In this document: positions 25,249 to 40,200 of the stretch, in pieces | Layout: the number at the start of each line of letters is the position of its first letter | Numbering within the stretch: the first letter of the stretch is position 1 | Assembly (NCBI GenBank): GCA_930367205.1 | Contig: OV884011.1 | Location: 41,491,754 to 41,555,753, forward strand | Direction: 5' to 3' | DNA from: Acanthosoma haemorrhoidale | Lineage: Eukaryota > Arthropoda > Insecta > Hemiptera > Acanthosomatidae | DNA: 64,000 nucleotides | Position numbers and translations under genes: made by a program | Notes under the pieces: model-generated | What the model saw: only the letters and a program-made list of their open reading frames with translations | Told to the model about the DNA's origin: nothing | Databases searched by the model: none

Positions 25249-28200
25249 GTAGGACGATAGATCCGTAGTTGTTGTGAATTCGCCTGGGAAGTCGTTTCTT
25301 GCTGGTTTATCATCATTTGGTGTAAAAGAGAGCAAATATCACCACCACCATACCACACCATATTTACAATTATAATTCACACCATATTTACAATTTTCAT
25401 TCACTCGCCCATTCATACAGTATTTATAAACAGCCAAAGACATCCCAAATCCACATGGTTGTCACCTCCCTCGAATGCGAAAGAGGAAGCGGAATCTTGA
25501 TTATTCCCCCACGCTCCTCCGTGGCTGACGGTCACCTGGCTAGGTCACCTTATACCATTATCATCGGAAGAAAATTTAAAGAACTTGTATCATGAGGGAT
25601 TATTTGGAAGGCACCCTTGACGATTACGTGAGGAAAAACCTGCTTCAGGGCTTAGCAATCCCGCCAAGGTGAGCTCTTGATTTCTGCATTTCTCATATCA
25701 AGAGGAAATAATATCTCTACCATATCACATAAATCCAATGTGCACGTAGCATGCAATGTACCATCCCCATTGGGGACCTCGATTACTCAGAGGTGAAGTG
25801 GTCTTTAGCAATGAGCTTATCATCTGTCTAGGGTACTATTGCCACAGAGGAAATTTGCACCATTCTTACATGGCCCTTTACTTGGACCACGTCTTCATAT
25901 TCTCCCTTCTCTTCCTAAATCATTTCGCTTATTGTAGACCTCGAAGGGATTGATTGAATCAATCATGTACGGAGCTTGCATGTAGTCAGTTCGTCTTTCC
26001 GTCTTTATGTGTGTAAATATATACATCCAAAATGGTCCAATAGCTCTCATAATTTAATGCTAAAATGTACTAATTAGTTTTTAGTTAATATGCAACACGG
26101 GGAAGCTGGAATTACTAAAGAAAAGTATGGCTGTTTAGCTAACTTTAAAGATTTCCCAATACCGAAGCTATGCGTTTTGCCCATGGTCAAGGATACCTCA
26201 AAGATAGCTACGCAGGATATATCAAGGATACGCAAAAATAATGCGAAAAATTTTCCAAAAAATAAATGTTTGCGAACTAACAATAGAAATCGCATTTAGA
26301 AAGTTACAGTTGATTTCAGTAAATTTTTTTTTCTTTTATATTACTGTTTAAATTACCTAAATAAAAGAAAGACAATTATCAACAGTCAGTATCAATCGAT
26401 AATCACTATTGTTTCTCATTTTCTACGTCCTTTATTTCCTTTAAGTATATTTCAAAATTACAATTTATTTTGTAATTATTTTAATGAGTAATAAATAAAA
26501 TCAACATCAAATGTTGAGAGAAATTTTCAGTGACGAGGCCACAAATCGACTAGGTATAGTTGCTCGAAGAAAAAGTAAAAGAATGAACATGACTAAGGGA
26601 AGGAAATGATTAGTTCTTTGACGATGAAGATACTGTCATCGATCCGGATACCCGATGAAGAGGGTAGGCGGCGCAGTGAGATGAGGAAGGTATCAGCGGT
26701 GAAAAATAAAAAGAGACACGGACGCAGGGGACTATAGACTCCGGGCGTTGAACCCGCCGGGATATGCTAAAGACGCACGAACTGTGATGCTCCGAGGGTG
26801 TGCTGCATCTCTTAGGCTCATGTATGCGTGTGTATTGTCAAAGCTGCCTGTACGGGTACTGCACCCTCGGCTAGACTTCCGGAGAAACAATACTGCCAGC
26901 ATTTTCCAGAAGGACTAACGTCCAAGAAAACAACAACACGATTTACAAATGTGGTTTCATTTAATATGAAAGAATACATAAACAAATCTAATCAACAAGC
27001 AAGTTAAATAAAAACAACATACAACTATGAAGCAATTATGAATACATAATAAAATTGTACATTGTCATGAATGACACAGCTAAAAACCAAAATGATAATC
27101 TGTATTACTTGCTCTATCAGAGTTTGAACATCATGTCAAAAGTTGGGCAATTATCAAAGTACAACGAAGACGAATTCCATGACTGATCCACATTTTCTAG
27201 GTCGTTTTCTTAAAATGAATTTGGGGCTCACGTGGAATGTTTCCTTTAAACTGTACACTCACTTGAATAAGAGTTTTTCAGACAAATGAAAATATACGAA
27301 AAACAAAAATTGATAATGTCAAAATGATTATATCCCGTGATTTTTCGAGAGCCTTATATTTTACTTAACAGTTGCTTTAAGTTTCAGAAAAGCGCGTTTA
27401 CTTTATGTTGGAATACCGAATAGTCCATTTGTTGATGTGTTTCCATAGCAGTCAAATATATATACATGGTATTTTTCTTTATTTAATTAGGAGTTTCTCA
27501 GAAACCGTGCACAGTCACGTGGGACAACCTCTAATTCTAGTTCTTCCAGTTGTATTAAGTACATACATGTTATTAATTCTTACATCAACATCGTTAATTA
27601 AGTAACCTACTTATTATGTCTCCAGCTAAAAACGACCTGACAAAGACCTACAGACTAGTGAAAACAAAGGTGAGGCCGTATTTCAATGGTTCAACTCAAA
27701 AATTTGTTTGTAGAGGGGCAGAGGAAAGCAGAGTACGAAGAATTCGATGCAGAAAGGAAGAAAATAACGAAACAGATTCGGTCCCTGAAGAAAGAGATCA
27801 GAGAGAAGAGTGCTACGAAGCCCTCAAAGGTGACATAGAACCTGCACATTTTATTTTTAATTCATGCCATTTTTATCATAATACAATCAGTCACACGTCA
27901 TAGTTATACCTAATAAATTTCTTTCATTGTTTACATTAGTGAACTTTTTTCATAAAAAACTTTTAACTTTTAGAATTGCTATCTTTGAGCTGTTACTATT
28001 CCCACCCTTAACTACTGTGACCAACTGTTACTCGTAATAACTAACCAAAACACCTGTAACTACCAAAAAAAAAAGTTTCTAATAATTAACTACTCACAAC
28101 AAAACACTCAGATTAAAAAAAAAAAAAAGAAGATGAGTACAATAGGGATGAGTGGAACACTTTTAAACAACAAGGCGTGAATTAGATGGCGAGAATATTA

Positions 28201-31200
28201 AGTAGTTATATCTCGGTTCAATTATTAAGGGTGGTGATAAAAAAGAAATTCAAATAGAGCAGTAGTAGCAGTACAGAGTAGCAGTTGGGGCGGTGGATGG
28301 AATGATAGACGAGTACGGAAATTGTTTTGAATAAGCGTTAAGATAAGTTAAATTTCACGTCTACTGAAACTGAACTTTAGCTTGGCGAATTTGATGTAAA
28401 CAGTCGATGTAAACAGCTTGATTTATACAACCTGCGTAGCCGATTCTCATCTTCATAATTCTAAAAACCAATCGCTGATCATAAATGGGCAGTTTCGTGC
28501 ATGCAAAGCCGACCTGTGCACCCATTTCTTACCTAGATCGTATTTCTGTTTGACTTAAATTGTACACATAATACTACTAATGGAGCCTCGCATGTCCTCC
28601 ATGTCTCTTTCTACTTCTTAGGGCTAAACGGCGGATGTGAGCCTCGCGTGTCATTTGAAATTAATCTCAAACGGGATAGCTTTAACGGATCTTCCATGTT
28701 CTCTCCAAAAATGAATTCTTAACAAGTCATAAATGCTTTATTAATGTGTTGCACCTGCTGTTCTGATTATTTTATTACATGTTTAATAACTTGTTTGATC
28801 TTTCAATTATCGATTTACTGTATAATATAGCAGAATTTTTCAAGGGTTTAACACGGTTTAAGGTTAAAAGGGGCCTACCATTTGTGAGTTCACACTTTTA
28901 TAATTTGCGGAAAAGCAGCCTTAAAAAACATAATATTGCTAATTCATCATAAATTATGGTATCAAAAGACAGACAGAATGGAATCTTCCTGCAGAAAAAA
29001 CTATTGACGTAATGTTGATTAGAGTGGCTATGTTCGTAGAGTTATCGACTTAATGTGATGAAAGCAAGATGTTAAATTTTCATAGATTTTTTTTTTAATA
29101 ATACATATAGTACCTCAAATATATTTTATTTATATAATTATTAGATTCTAAAAATGTGGATTGTTTTTGATATTTATATTTTATATTATGCGATAAAGCT
29201 TACGACGCCTTGCTATAATTACATTATAAGGAGCAAGCATTCATGTACCCAATAAGCAAACAGATCTTGAGCCTAAGGAAAAATAACGAAATAAGACTTT
29301 ATTTAAGATTTTACAAAATATGTTTAGTCATGACCCTAGTTCTCGATTTAAATACTCCACAGGCTTTATTTCACAAACCCTAAACATTACCAAGCTTAAA
29401 AAAAAAAACAGGCCGACATTGACGGGTATTGTTTTTTTATATTCCGCGGACACTTCAAAAGTATTAATTATAAAAATTATAACGCTTATATTACGATTTA
29501 GTTTGTCGACATAGAGCTGTTGAAGAAACAAGGGATATCGGCGAAAGAGATCAAACCCTTCGAAGGGAAGACCCCGGAAGAAGTCATCGACATAGTCGAC
29601 CTTCAATGTATCGATATTCAGAAGAAAATCGACCTCATCCAGTACGACATCGGAAAGGTGAGTAGGAGCTGTGTTTATTTTTATAGTCTGAAAAATGGGT
29701 GCCTACGTACTTCCATTATCTATCAAACTAAATGTTCAAAATAACACCGTCCGAGCGTGCCATGACAGCGAATGAACAGATCCAAATTGTCTGGTGATGA
29801 CGAATCACGAACCCCAAAAACGGAAAATTTCCCCTCCAATGAGCGATTGAGACTAATCCACCAGAAGTCGGATTTCGGTCAAATCCTGGTTACTAGTCAG
29901 TAGTAGGTACATTCTAGGGATTTACCAACTAAACGGCGGTTTTTAATCTTTACTCACGTTGATAGGAATATTTTTTTCTTAAAATATGAATCCCAATTCA
30001 GGCAGCAGCATTAAAACAAAAAAATGTTGCGTACTTGACTCATTAATTAATTAATGTTCAATACGGCTATAAAAGTATGTAAAGTTAGCTGTAAATGGTG
30101 GTGAATGGTTGGGCTTTTGTTATAATTTGTCGAAAAGCCAAATCTGTCAAAATTTGTCAATTAGTTGAAATTAACTAAAAATGAAAGTTTCAAATGAAGT
30201 ATTTTTGTTTAAAAATACGTATCAGTTTTTCACAATTAATGCGGAGATATCTCATAGGTTGAGAACTCTGCAAGATTAGAGAGGTTCAAGGATCACCACG
30301 TCAAAATATGTTTTCTTTTGCCAATCATTTATAATGATATAGGTTTTCACGAAGGAACATCCATTTTTGGGGGGACGGAATTTTTCCTCCAACTTCTTAA
30401 TCGACACCAGACACCACATCGTGCTCCTTTCATAACCCGGCCCATTGTGCACACCGAAGTCCCGGAGTGGCATGCTGAGAGAAATGGCGTGGATCAGCTC
30501 CCAAAATAGTGGGCTGATAATAATGATCCAGCTGTATGTCTCGCAACGTTCCAGCATAGCCGTTATAACGTTCCAGCATAGCCGATATAACGTTCCAGCA
30601 TAGCCGATATAACGAGTAATTAAACTGAATCCGTAATGCGTATGTATAATATTCCCCCTATTAGGGGAACAGCGCTCGAGTAAACAACACAGAAGCACAA
30701 TAGGTAGGATGGTCACTGGAACTCATATATGGTGTAGGAGCGAAACTTTCCTAACCTGAACTAGTAGCAGTTCTACTAGACTTTTTGTTATTATCAGGCA
30801 CCGGTGACTGACTAAATTTTCGATCATTAAAATGTTTCAGAAAAAACCTAGGTGCGCGGCCAGCCTGTAGGAGATGGCGCTACTAGCTGAGGAATCCGAC
30901 GATGTGGCCATTGTACCGATCAATGGTAATATAAATATATACGAAATAAACGATCTAGAAAGTGACGAAACAATATTTAGAGATATTCGCGGGACTAGGC
31001 GTGAGTTTTTGGAGGATGTATTAAATGGAAACAAAACTACTCACTAAGAATACTTATTTGTTAAACCAGACTTGCACTAAAAATCACATTGTAACAAAAA
31101 ATGAATGAAACATTAATATAAAAGAAAAGGATTAACCCTGCAAAAAACCAGTACTTTGAAAGTAAGGGAAATGAGCTCGACTTTTTTTGTGTAACCAAAA

Positions 31201-34200
31201 ACAAAAACTCATTATCAAATTTCAAGGTGTTTTGGAACATTCATTTGAAATTTGAGACCGATTGGGTCACTTTTACTACCACTATCGTAGAACACACGTA
31301 CATTCAGAAAAAACAGACAGGAAGAAAAACGATCACTGCACCGTAACTGGATGAAAGTGGAACCTTTTCGATCAGTCCCTGCAATAAATTATCGATCATT
31401 AAAATGTTTCAGAAAAAAGCTAGGTATGCTGCCAGCCTGAAGGAGATGAAACTACTTGCTGAGGAACACGACGATGTGACCATCATGCCGATCAATGGTA
31501 ACGATGGGGTATGTCCAAACAATGTATATGTACATTTATTCCCACTAAGTTCATGTGATAAAAATTTCAGAGTCTTTTGGAAAATTAAATTCTAATATAA
31601 TTCCCTTAGCAATTGATCAGGCTAGAGAATAAGATCCACGAGACAGGACTCCACGTACTAGAGATGAGGCATCTGGAGAGGAAATACACCAAAATGAGGC
31701 AGAGCTTACTCGATGATCGGGTCTTCTTCCAGAGCGTCCTGGACAAGTACGAAGAAGAGATTGCAAAGCAGGCTAAAGAGATAGAGCATCTACAGGTTAG
31801 TTGGCTACGATTAATATCATGTGTATTAATTATTCTTACAATTAATGAAATGAATATAGTAATATGAACTTGCCAGGGAGTGAGGGACGAGGCAGTGAGA
31901 CTCCGGGACAAGACGCGAAAGAAGCTAGCCAAGCTAGAGTCACAGGTGGTGTCCCAGGGCAATGAAAGGGAGCAGCAACTTCAACAGTTAAAGTGAGATA
32001 TAGGCATATTTTATTGACAGTAGCTGTGCGTACAGTGCTGTACGTAGATATTAAATAAACATAGATTGTAATTATATACCCATAGTAGCTAAACATCTAT
32101 AGTAGAGGGTGTCCCAGAATTAACGCAAGGTTTGATTTAAATAGAAAACAGTTTTTAGTATTTTTGTTGTTATTTTTTTATTGAATTATAAAGTAAATAG
32201 GATAGGGTTATTTATGGAATAACACATCGGGCAAATGGCCTCCACGACTTTACTGGCACATATGCACTCTTTTGTCGAGATTTTCCATGACCATTTGGCA
32301 TAAATGTGGTTGAATTTCGTTGATGCAGCGTTGAGTTTCCTCTTTTAATGCACGGGTGGATGTGGACTTGTTGACATACACCTTTGACTTCAAATAACCC
32401 CATAAAAAGAAATCTAAAGGTGTTAAAGCACACGATCTAGGGGGCCAATTCTGATCACCGAAACGAGAGAGTACACGACCTGGAAATGTCTCATGCAGTA
32501 TTTGAATTGTTTCATGGGCTGTATGGCACTTGGCACCATCTTGTTGAAACCATTTATTGGCCACATCAATATTATCCAATTTCGGCACAAAGAACTGTGT
32601 TTACGACGCTGAATTGATGTTCCTGGATTTGCAACAGCACTCTCACACACTGTTTCGAAGTTGACATTTGAACGGCTTGTTTTTGGACGAATAGTGTGTT
32701 TAGTCTCTCCAATTAATCCAGTCTCCCTAATTTTTTTAATTAATCTCTTCACAGTTAATGAAGTCAAAACACTATTCCGACCATATTTTGTATGAAATTT
32801 TCGAACTGCGGCCGCCAAACTTTCATTATTTTTGAGATAATGTTCAACAATAAAGAAACGTTTCTTCTACCGTTTAACGCTCCATTCTCACTAACCCTAA
32901 ACTGTCAGCTGTCAAATTGTTTTGTTTTTTTAGGGTTGCCAGCACTTTACTGCACAAATGGTGGCAAATTCAAATCTTGCATTAATTCTGGGACACCCTT
33001 TAGATCCAAATTAATGGGCAAAGTGATAGTGGGCACTTGCCTCTCGGCTGTCTGTAGCTGTCTTTACATATTTTTTTGGTATCGTTTCCTCACTTTCTAC
33101 AAACATTATTTCTTTTGTTTGTATTTACAAAAGAGAGTAAAGTACATGATTGATTTAATCTTCGGATCAACAATTATTACACTTTTTTATGCAAGAATGG
33201 ATTTTTTGAAGAAAAAATCATTTGATGCTGTTTACAACAGGAAGAAAGTGGAGGAGGGTCGTGCCGACCTAGAGAAGGTAGAGAGGAGCCTGGTGCCGAC
33301 TAACAAGCAGTCTCCGCACCAGCAGGATTCCGCGGAACTGGATGAGAACGGGGGGACGACAGAACATCAGGCCAGGGAGTCGTTGCAGGCAAAGTTGCAT
33401 CACTTGAAGGAGGTAACAGGTAACTGTCGATGAAAGTAAGATTAATTAGAGGGGGGGGTGACACGCTGTAACCCTTGAAACAGAACGGAGAGCGGACAAG
33501 GCATAGTTTGAGAAACGGAGGGTCTGGCAGGAATGAAAATAAAGCTTTGAGGGGAGCAGCGTTCGAGGAAACAGAAGGGCAATGGGTAGGAAGGTCGCTG
33601 AAACTCATATCTCGTTTAGGTTAAGCGAAGCATTTCTAACCTGAACTAGTAGCAGTTCTACTGAACGTTTTGCTATAGTCTGAGTACGGGTGACTGACTA
33701 GCAGCATGAAACAGGAATATGTTTCTTTCCCGTGCATAGCAGCAGAATGAAATGGAATGTTCAACCTTTTCCCCCAGGCAATTGGTTTTCTGGGAAACCT
33801 CTTTAATTTTGTCATATGTTACAGTCACCGGGTTTTAATACATTCCAGACTATTTATTCAGCTTATGCGATGAGGGGAATAGTACAGACTTGTATAAACA
33901 TGTGATAACAGTTGTGGTAGGTCACTGCTAAGATATCAATCTTGGAAATTCACTGTCACTGTCAAGGTCACTGGTAAAATGGTCTAATTGTAACTTTTCA
34001 CATCTCAGTTATTTTTACATTTCATTGCGTGCATTTCTATCAAGGACAGAAAAAGCTGACTATACTTTCGGGCAATGTCCACTTCTATTTGTGGAAGTGA
34101 CAAAAGAAAATTTCTTTCCAATCTGCGATTTGAACCAATAATTTACACATCATGTTACACTAACCACTACATGGTTATTGGCCCATGTCGACACAAGAGA

Positions 34201-37200
34201 CATCACCCATATGCCTAGTCGAGAAGAGCTGCCTCCTACATCCTCAGCATGCAACTGGAATATTAATGAATTCTCTATTGTTAGAAAGAAGATTTCTACT
34301 ATATCTTACAATATATTCTATAAATTATATTTCATTCTCATTCCAGGTGCGAAGGACGAGGAGGACATAATACAAAAGCTGAAGACACAAAAGATGACGA
34401 AAGAGAGACTGTTGAAGTTAAAAAGCAGTATTGAACATGAAAAAAAAAAGTTGGAACTTAAGAGAGAACAACTTGAGGCGGAATTAGAAGCGGTGAAATT
34501 TTCGGAAGTCAAAGAAAAAGAGCAGTATTGAAATTTATATTTTAGCGAAATTCTTTAAAATACATAATCATTACAATAATAAATATTCACGCTCATAAAA
34601 GTTCACAATAAATAAACAATGGGGTTACTTTCATTAGTCTTAATTTATATATTCAAATTCAAAAGCAAAATGATTTTTACAATTAACTCATATCCGCAAT
34701 TACCAATAACCACCTTTTTGGTCCTGTAAGACTTCATCTCTTAACCCACCGACTATTCTTTTCTACACCTGCTATCCATCGTTTTCTCGTTATACCATTT
34801 TTCCTTCAGACTTTTGGGAAAGTTGTGTAATTTCTTCTTTGGCAGACATTCTTCATCCATCCTCTTTAGGTGTCCACACCATTTTAACCATTTGGTCACT
34901 ATACCAGTCAGATAAGTTTTTAGGGTCATCTACATTGGCCCTAATCACAGTGTTCGTTTTCTCCTCGATTTCAAACTCCTCGTTCAAAATACATTTAAGG
35001 GCAAACAGCTTTTGTCTGATTCTCGATTATCAGATGCTTTGAAGTCGCGTTTTCATAAAATAGTGATAGCGCCTCTCCATAGTTGGCATCTGTATTTCCA
35101 TATAGAAGATTAGATTAAAAAAAAAACACTCAAGCACGATGTTTTTGACAATTACGGTTTTTGATATCGGTAAAGTTGAATTTATTACACTAATCTTAAT
35201 AATCCGGCATATCTAGTAATTCGACGATTTTCTGTACAAGTAGCAGATATTAAGACTAAACGCCAGTGCTGCCAACTTGATTATTGGATACCATAAAATG
35301 ATCCGTGACGAACAACTTGTAAATCTTTCACAAAACATTTTAGTTAATATTTCCACGCACTGGTGAATTGTTCTCATAATCTTAATATTTGACACTTTCA
35401 ACAGATTTTCATATTTTTTCATTGAAGTTTAATTACATCTTTGCCTGACTGTAGCCATCGTTTTTGTTAATCCGACAGTATTGTAGGGTCTAAAATTGGC
35501 GGTCAATCGAGATTGTACTGAACTGTAGCAAACTACCACTGACTTGTAAATCCGGGATGCATTCAACCTTGCAAGAGCACTGGCGAGGCTAAGTTCCCAT
35601 TACTTCCAAGAAGTGCACTTGGCGCACGTTCAAAACGGGTCGAGTCTTGGTCTTTTACTTTTTATGCAGTGAAATAGTTGACGTTGTACAAGTTAATTGA
35701 CGATGGTTGAATATTCAGTGTCGTACTTATCGGCCAACTGACAAAACACAGGCCGGTAGAGATACAATTGGCGGGGTAGGTCAGGACAGGCGGTCGAACA
35801 TGGACAACTTATTCACTAACAGAATAGCAATATACGTAAATAGATGGGTTTGATCCGTAAAGGGTTAGATGTTGACATGATTGAAAATCACACATCTGGT
35901 ACCGTAGCTTAAAAAGAAATAATGCTACTCCATGGGTCAACTAGTAATGTGTTTTTATAAATGTTATAATCTATAATACGTGTTCGGGACTTTAGCAGAG
36001 TACAATTCCTAAAAAAATTAAAGCTCTGGATAATTATTTACTGGTGTAGTTTTACCTAGAGGTCTAAAATTTTGAATGAAAGTTTCAACCAAGAACGCAT
36101 CACACGTGATTTAATTTATACTTTATATCGGATAAAACTTGACACGCCCTTTTTAAACTGGATAACACATGTTATTCATTGATTTATTTGTATGTAGATA
36201 CTTTGAAAATCCACTGATTATTTTTTGTCGTTTAAAATGAACAAGTACAATCTCAACCCATCTGTGAGAGACGTCCTCGGCAAATTTAAGATGGAAGGTA
36301 ACAAAGCGCTGGGTTTCAGGAACGAGGAAGAGTACGAAAGGCAGGAGAAGATGCTGCAACAGGTAATGGACGAGATCGAAGAGGTCAAAACCAAGGTGGT
36401 CCGAGAGAAGCTCAACCTGTCGGATCTCAAGCAGGAGATAGTCAGTCTGTGTCGCAGTCTACAGGTCAGTATATGATAGGATAATATATAATCAATCAAA
36501 AGGAGAAAAAAGTATAATGAAATATTAGTAATAATAAAAGATTCAAGTCAAATCAAGTGTAATGCATCACACAACCAAGGGTTTTGTCAAAGTTGTGAAA
36601 ACTATTTTCCTGACAATTTTAATAACTTTTTTTAAATAATAGTCCACGAAAAGGCTCAACACGTAAAAATCAGGACATCGAAGTCTGTAATTTGATACCC
36701 TACTAAATATCATAGGAAAATAGAAAATAACGTTATTTAATTACAAGAGATTAATTAACAATTGGTCCTTCATTATTTTGCATAGCCTGCATTATGTTTA
36801 GCATCTTTGGGGCATCATATAAGGCTTTCATTGAAAATATATCTATATGAAAGTGGAGTTGCCCCGAATTTGATAAACGCAATTATAGTCCACTTAAGGA
36901 ATAATAGATATTACATATTTTTGATCAGTAGGTCGAGAACTATAATTTGATACCAAACCGAAAAAAGTTTGGTCAAAAACAGTGTTCACATTTAATTTTT
37001 TTTTCGTCTAACCTTCTCCAAATGAAACTAATCAGCACATTTCGAGGTGTTACAGAATATAAATTTATTATATATGTCTATTTCAGATCAGTTGAACATT
37101 ATTTTCTACGTTATTGTAGAACATAAAGATACAGACAATAGACGGTCACCCATTATATGAATGGAAGTATAGCCTCTCCCTTCAAGCTTTTCTGTTACCT

Positions 37201-40200
37201 AGTGTGATAGACATAGCGACATAGTGAAATAGAGAGCACTTCTTACATTAACTGGGCCTTGGCAGACATACACTGTGGGAGTGAGGGTTTTTGCCCTGTA
37301 AATATTCTATACCAGCAGTGGATTTATGGGCAGCTGAATAAGTGATCTATATATCAAGAGGAAGGTCGTTGCTTGAACTCACTGGATGGCTGAAAAGGTC
37401 ATATTCATACCACAAGTGGCTTCTGCATAATGGGGTTATAAGATGCAAACCATAATATAATCCACCTTCTCTGTCCTAATTTAGAGCAATGGAAGGATAT
37501 TCATTAGATGGGTATTTTCTTGTATTGCTGAAATTTAACCTGACCTCTGTGTCATAAAGTGGTTACCAAAACAAGATACACATAAACACCATACGAAAAA
37601 AGGTTACATTAGACACTGCACCTGCAATAAATAATATTGTCAATATTTCGAAATAATCACAATATTATTGAAGTGGACTTACAAAACTGACAGCTTGATG
37701 CCCGATATTCAAGAAAAGCTATAAATCCTGTAATCCAAACTGCGAAATGGTGGAGAATGCATAATAGATTGTTTTCAATATTGCTTGACAAACCAACAAT
37801 AATGTAAGTCCTACTTCAATAATGTTGTAGGGGTAGGGGGGGGGGCCTTTGCCTTTTTGGTGTAGTGTTTAAAGTAGCCTCTTTGTGACACAAAGGGTAT
37901 TGAAGAAAATCTATAAATCCAACCTTCAATGCTGGGAAATGGGTGGGGATATTGACAATAATACTGAAGTGAGTATGTGCACATCAATATTATTGTCAAT
38001 AGAGTTGCGATGAGGTGTGTGATTTTGACAATAATGATTTCATGAGCTAATATTCCAATATTACCAAACTCTTCTGCAACACTATTGACAATAATATTGA
38101 TGAGCATATATTCCAATATCACCTTCCTCTTCACAACAATATTGTTTTTATGTATTTTTTTTACTTTAAGGGGTAGAAATATTAACTATTTATCATTTTT
38201 AAAATCATATATAAACGAATAACATAGATTTACCCATTGAAGAATTACAATGAAAAACCTATAAAAAACTACAACAATTTCAATAAACTATATAATGTTT
38301 TTACCCTTTTGGCTGTTTGTATTGGTCTTTGTGAGTCCACTGAGTAACCTAGAGAAGAAATTCTGCCTGGTTACAAAAAATGAAATTTTTTTTCAGCCCA
38401 ATACAACTATGTACTATTAATAACTGTATCATTAATTAATTACTTGGTATTGAAAACAAAATCTTTACCTTCATGATGGCTATAGCCATTTGTCACCTTG
38501 TTGTCCAATAAAGTTTGGTGATCAGTAAATTGTCATTTTTGTTATTGCTACATAGAAATCTTGTGTCCTCTAGCTTTAGAACACTCTCATTAACATAGTA
38601 TTCGCAACTTCAACTCAACACATGTATTTTTTTTTTTAGAGATGTCTCATTGTGCATGATAACTCGGAAAATTCTTAGATTTTCAAAAAACTTTTAAAAA
38701 AAAATTACAAAAACAGTCTATGTAGGAATGGTTTCTAAACAATAATCTGTCGTTGGATTTCTGAAATTCACTCCTGTTAACATGCTACATAGATGTGAAA
38801 TTTTAATTTTTTTTATTTTACAGCCGTTAGTCCATATTAGTAAATGATTCCGTGAAGTCTATTTGAACAATTTGGGGCCTCAGGGATCCCTTTATTTTAA
38901 GGTTGAATGAGAGATCTAAAGGAGGAATTGATTTATCCAGCAACTGTGGAATAATCTCAAGACATAAACAAAAAATTATTACTCCAATGATTCAGTAAAA
39001 AAAGTAATTAGTGTATTTTTTCATCTATATCGTATAATTTATTAGCTGGAAATAAATTGATCATTAACAAATTCAACCCAACATCATGAGGCTTCATGAC
39101 ATATTGAATATTATATTAAATTCCAAAACTCGTGATAGCACTAAATAACGATTTCATATAATTAAACTGAATTACAGCAGGTAGTTTTACAAATTCATCA
39201 ATAAATACAGTATTTACCTAACTGTGGACTGATAATTAAAACAAACAGTCCAAGAAACAAGTGACACCAGAAAAAAAATCTGACATGAATGAGAAAAGTA
39301 AATGAGTACATATTAGACATTAAACTTCAACAAATTATGATCACTGACCTTTAATTTATACATAAATTCAATTGAAGTTTAGTCACTCCAATATCTTCTG
39401 CATTGTCCTCAATTCAATTTAGCTTTCTTCATGAAGAAACTATGTGCCTCATTTAAATTTAAATTATTTTATGAGGAGAGCCTAAGTAAAATTATCTATT
39501 ATATATAGCTATATCAAAATGAAACCTAAACCACAAAAATAATGTATAATACTGTTTTGCAATAACACAGAAAGCTGCTAAAATTACGAGTGTATTTTTA
39601 AATGTAACCGTTATGATGCAAGAAGAATTGAAGTAATAATTTAATTGACATACCTTAAAAACAGAAAACTAAGTAGCAGCATATTCTATGACATAATCAA
39701 ATATGAAGATATAATAGTCGCCAAGATGAAATGAAAAATTAGTGAAGAAGTATATTTTTAAATCTGTCCCTACATTTCCAAAATTAAAAAGACATTTAAA
39801 AAGAAAAAACTGTAAATTCGGTGATCATTTTCATGTAATTATGTAAAAGGAAAACCTGACAACTGCCTGCTTGATTTGGGTAAAGCAAGTCCTCTATTTA
39901 CTGCATAGAATCATTTTTGTTTGGCTCAATTTAATGTGAATAAAATTATACTAAAATAATCATCGGGGACTATTTTACACTATGTATGTCATGAATATTA
40001 AATCCTATTAGATCCTATTGACTGTTATTCAAGAGCTGTGCAACTTTCAGAGGCATACAAAATCATGGGAAGGTAAACAGTTTTAAACATTATTTTTGAA
40101 GTGTTACTAATTTCTTGCTTCACAATTATTGAGTTAGAGATTTCATAGAACACACAATTAGCCTTTTTCATCCTATTCAAAACCAATTGGTCAATCTTCT

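Noticed and set aside
27616..27903. ATG at 27616 as the ODAD3 start
   Set aside because: Its frame is not that of the conserved EGQRKAEY block. Exon 1 at 25158 restores the family's KKIQL motif in phase through the acceptor at 27713.
32792..33433. 213-codon open frame
   Set aside because: It joins the end of a mariner, intron sequence and ODAD3 exon 7. Only 33241-33419 is coding; the left part has no support.
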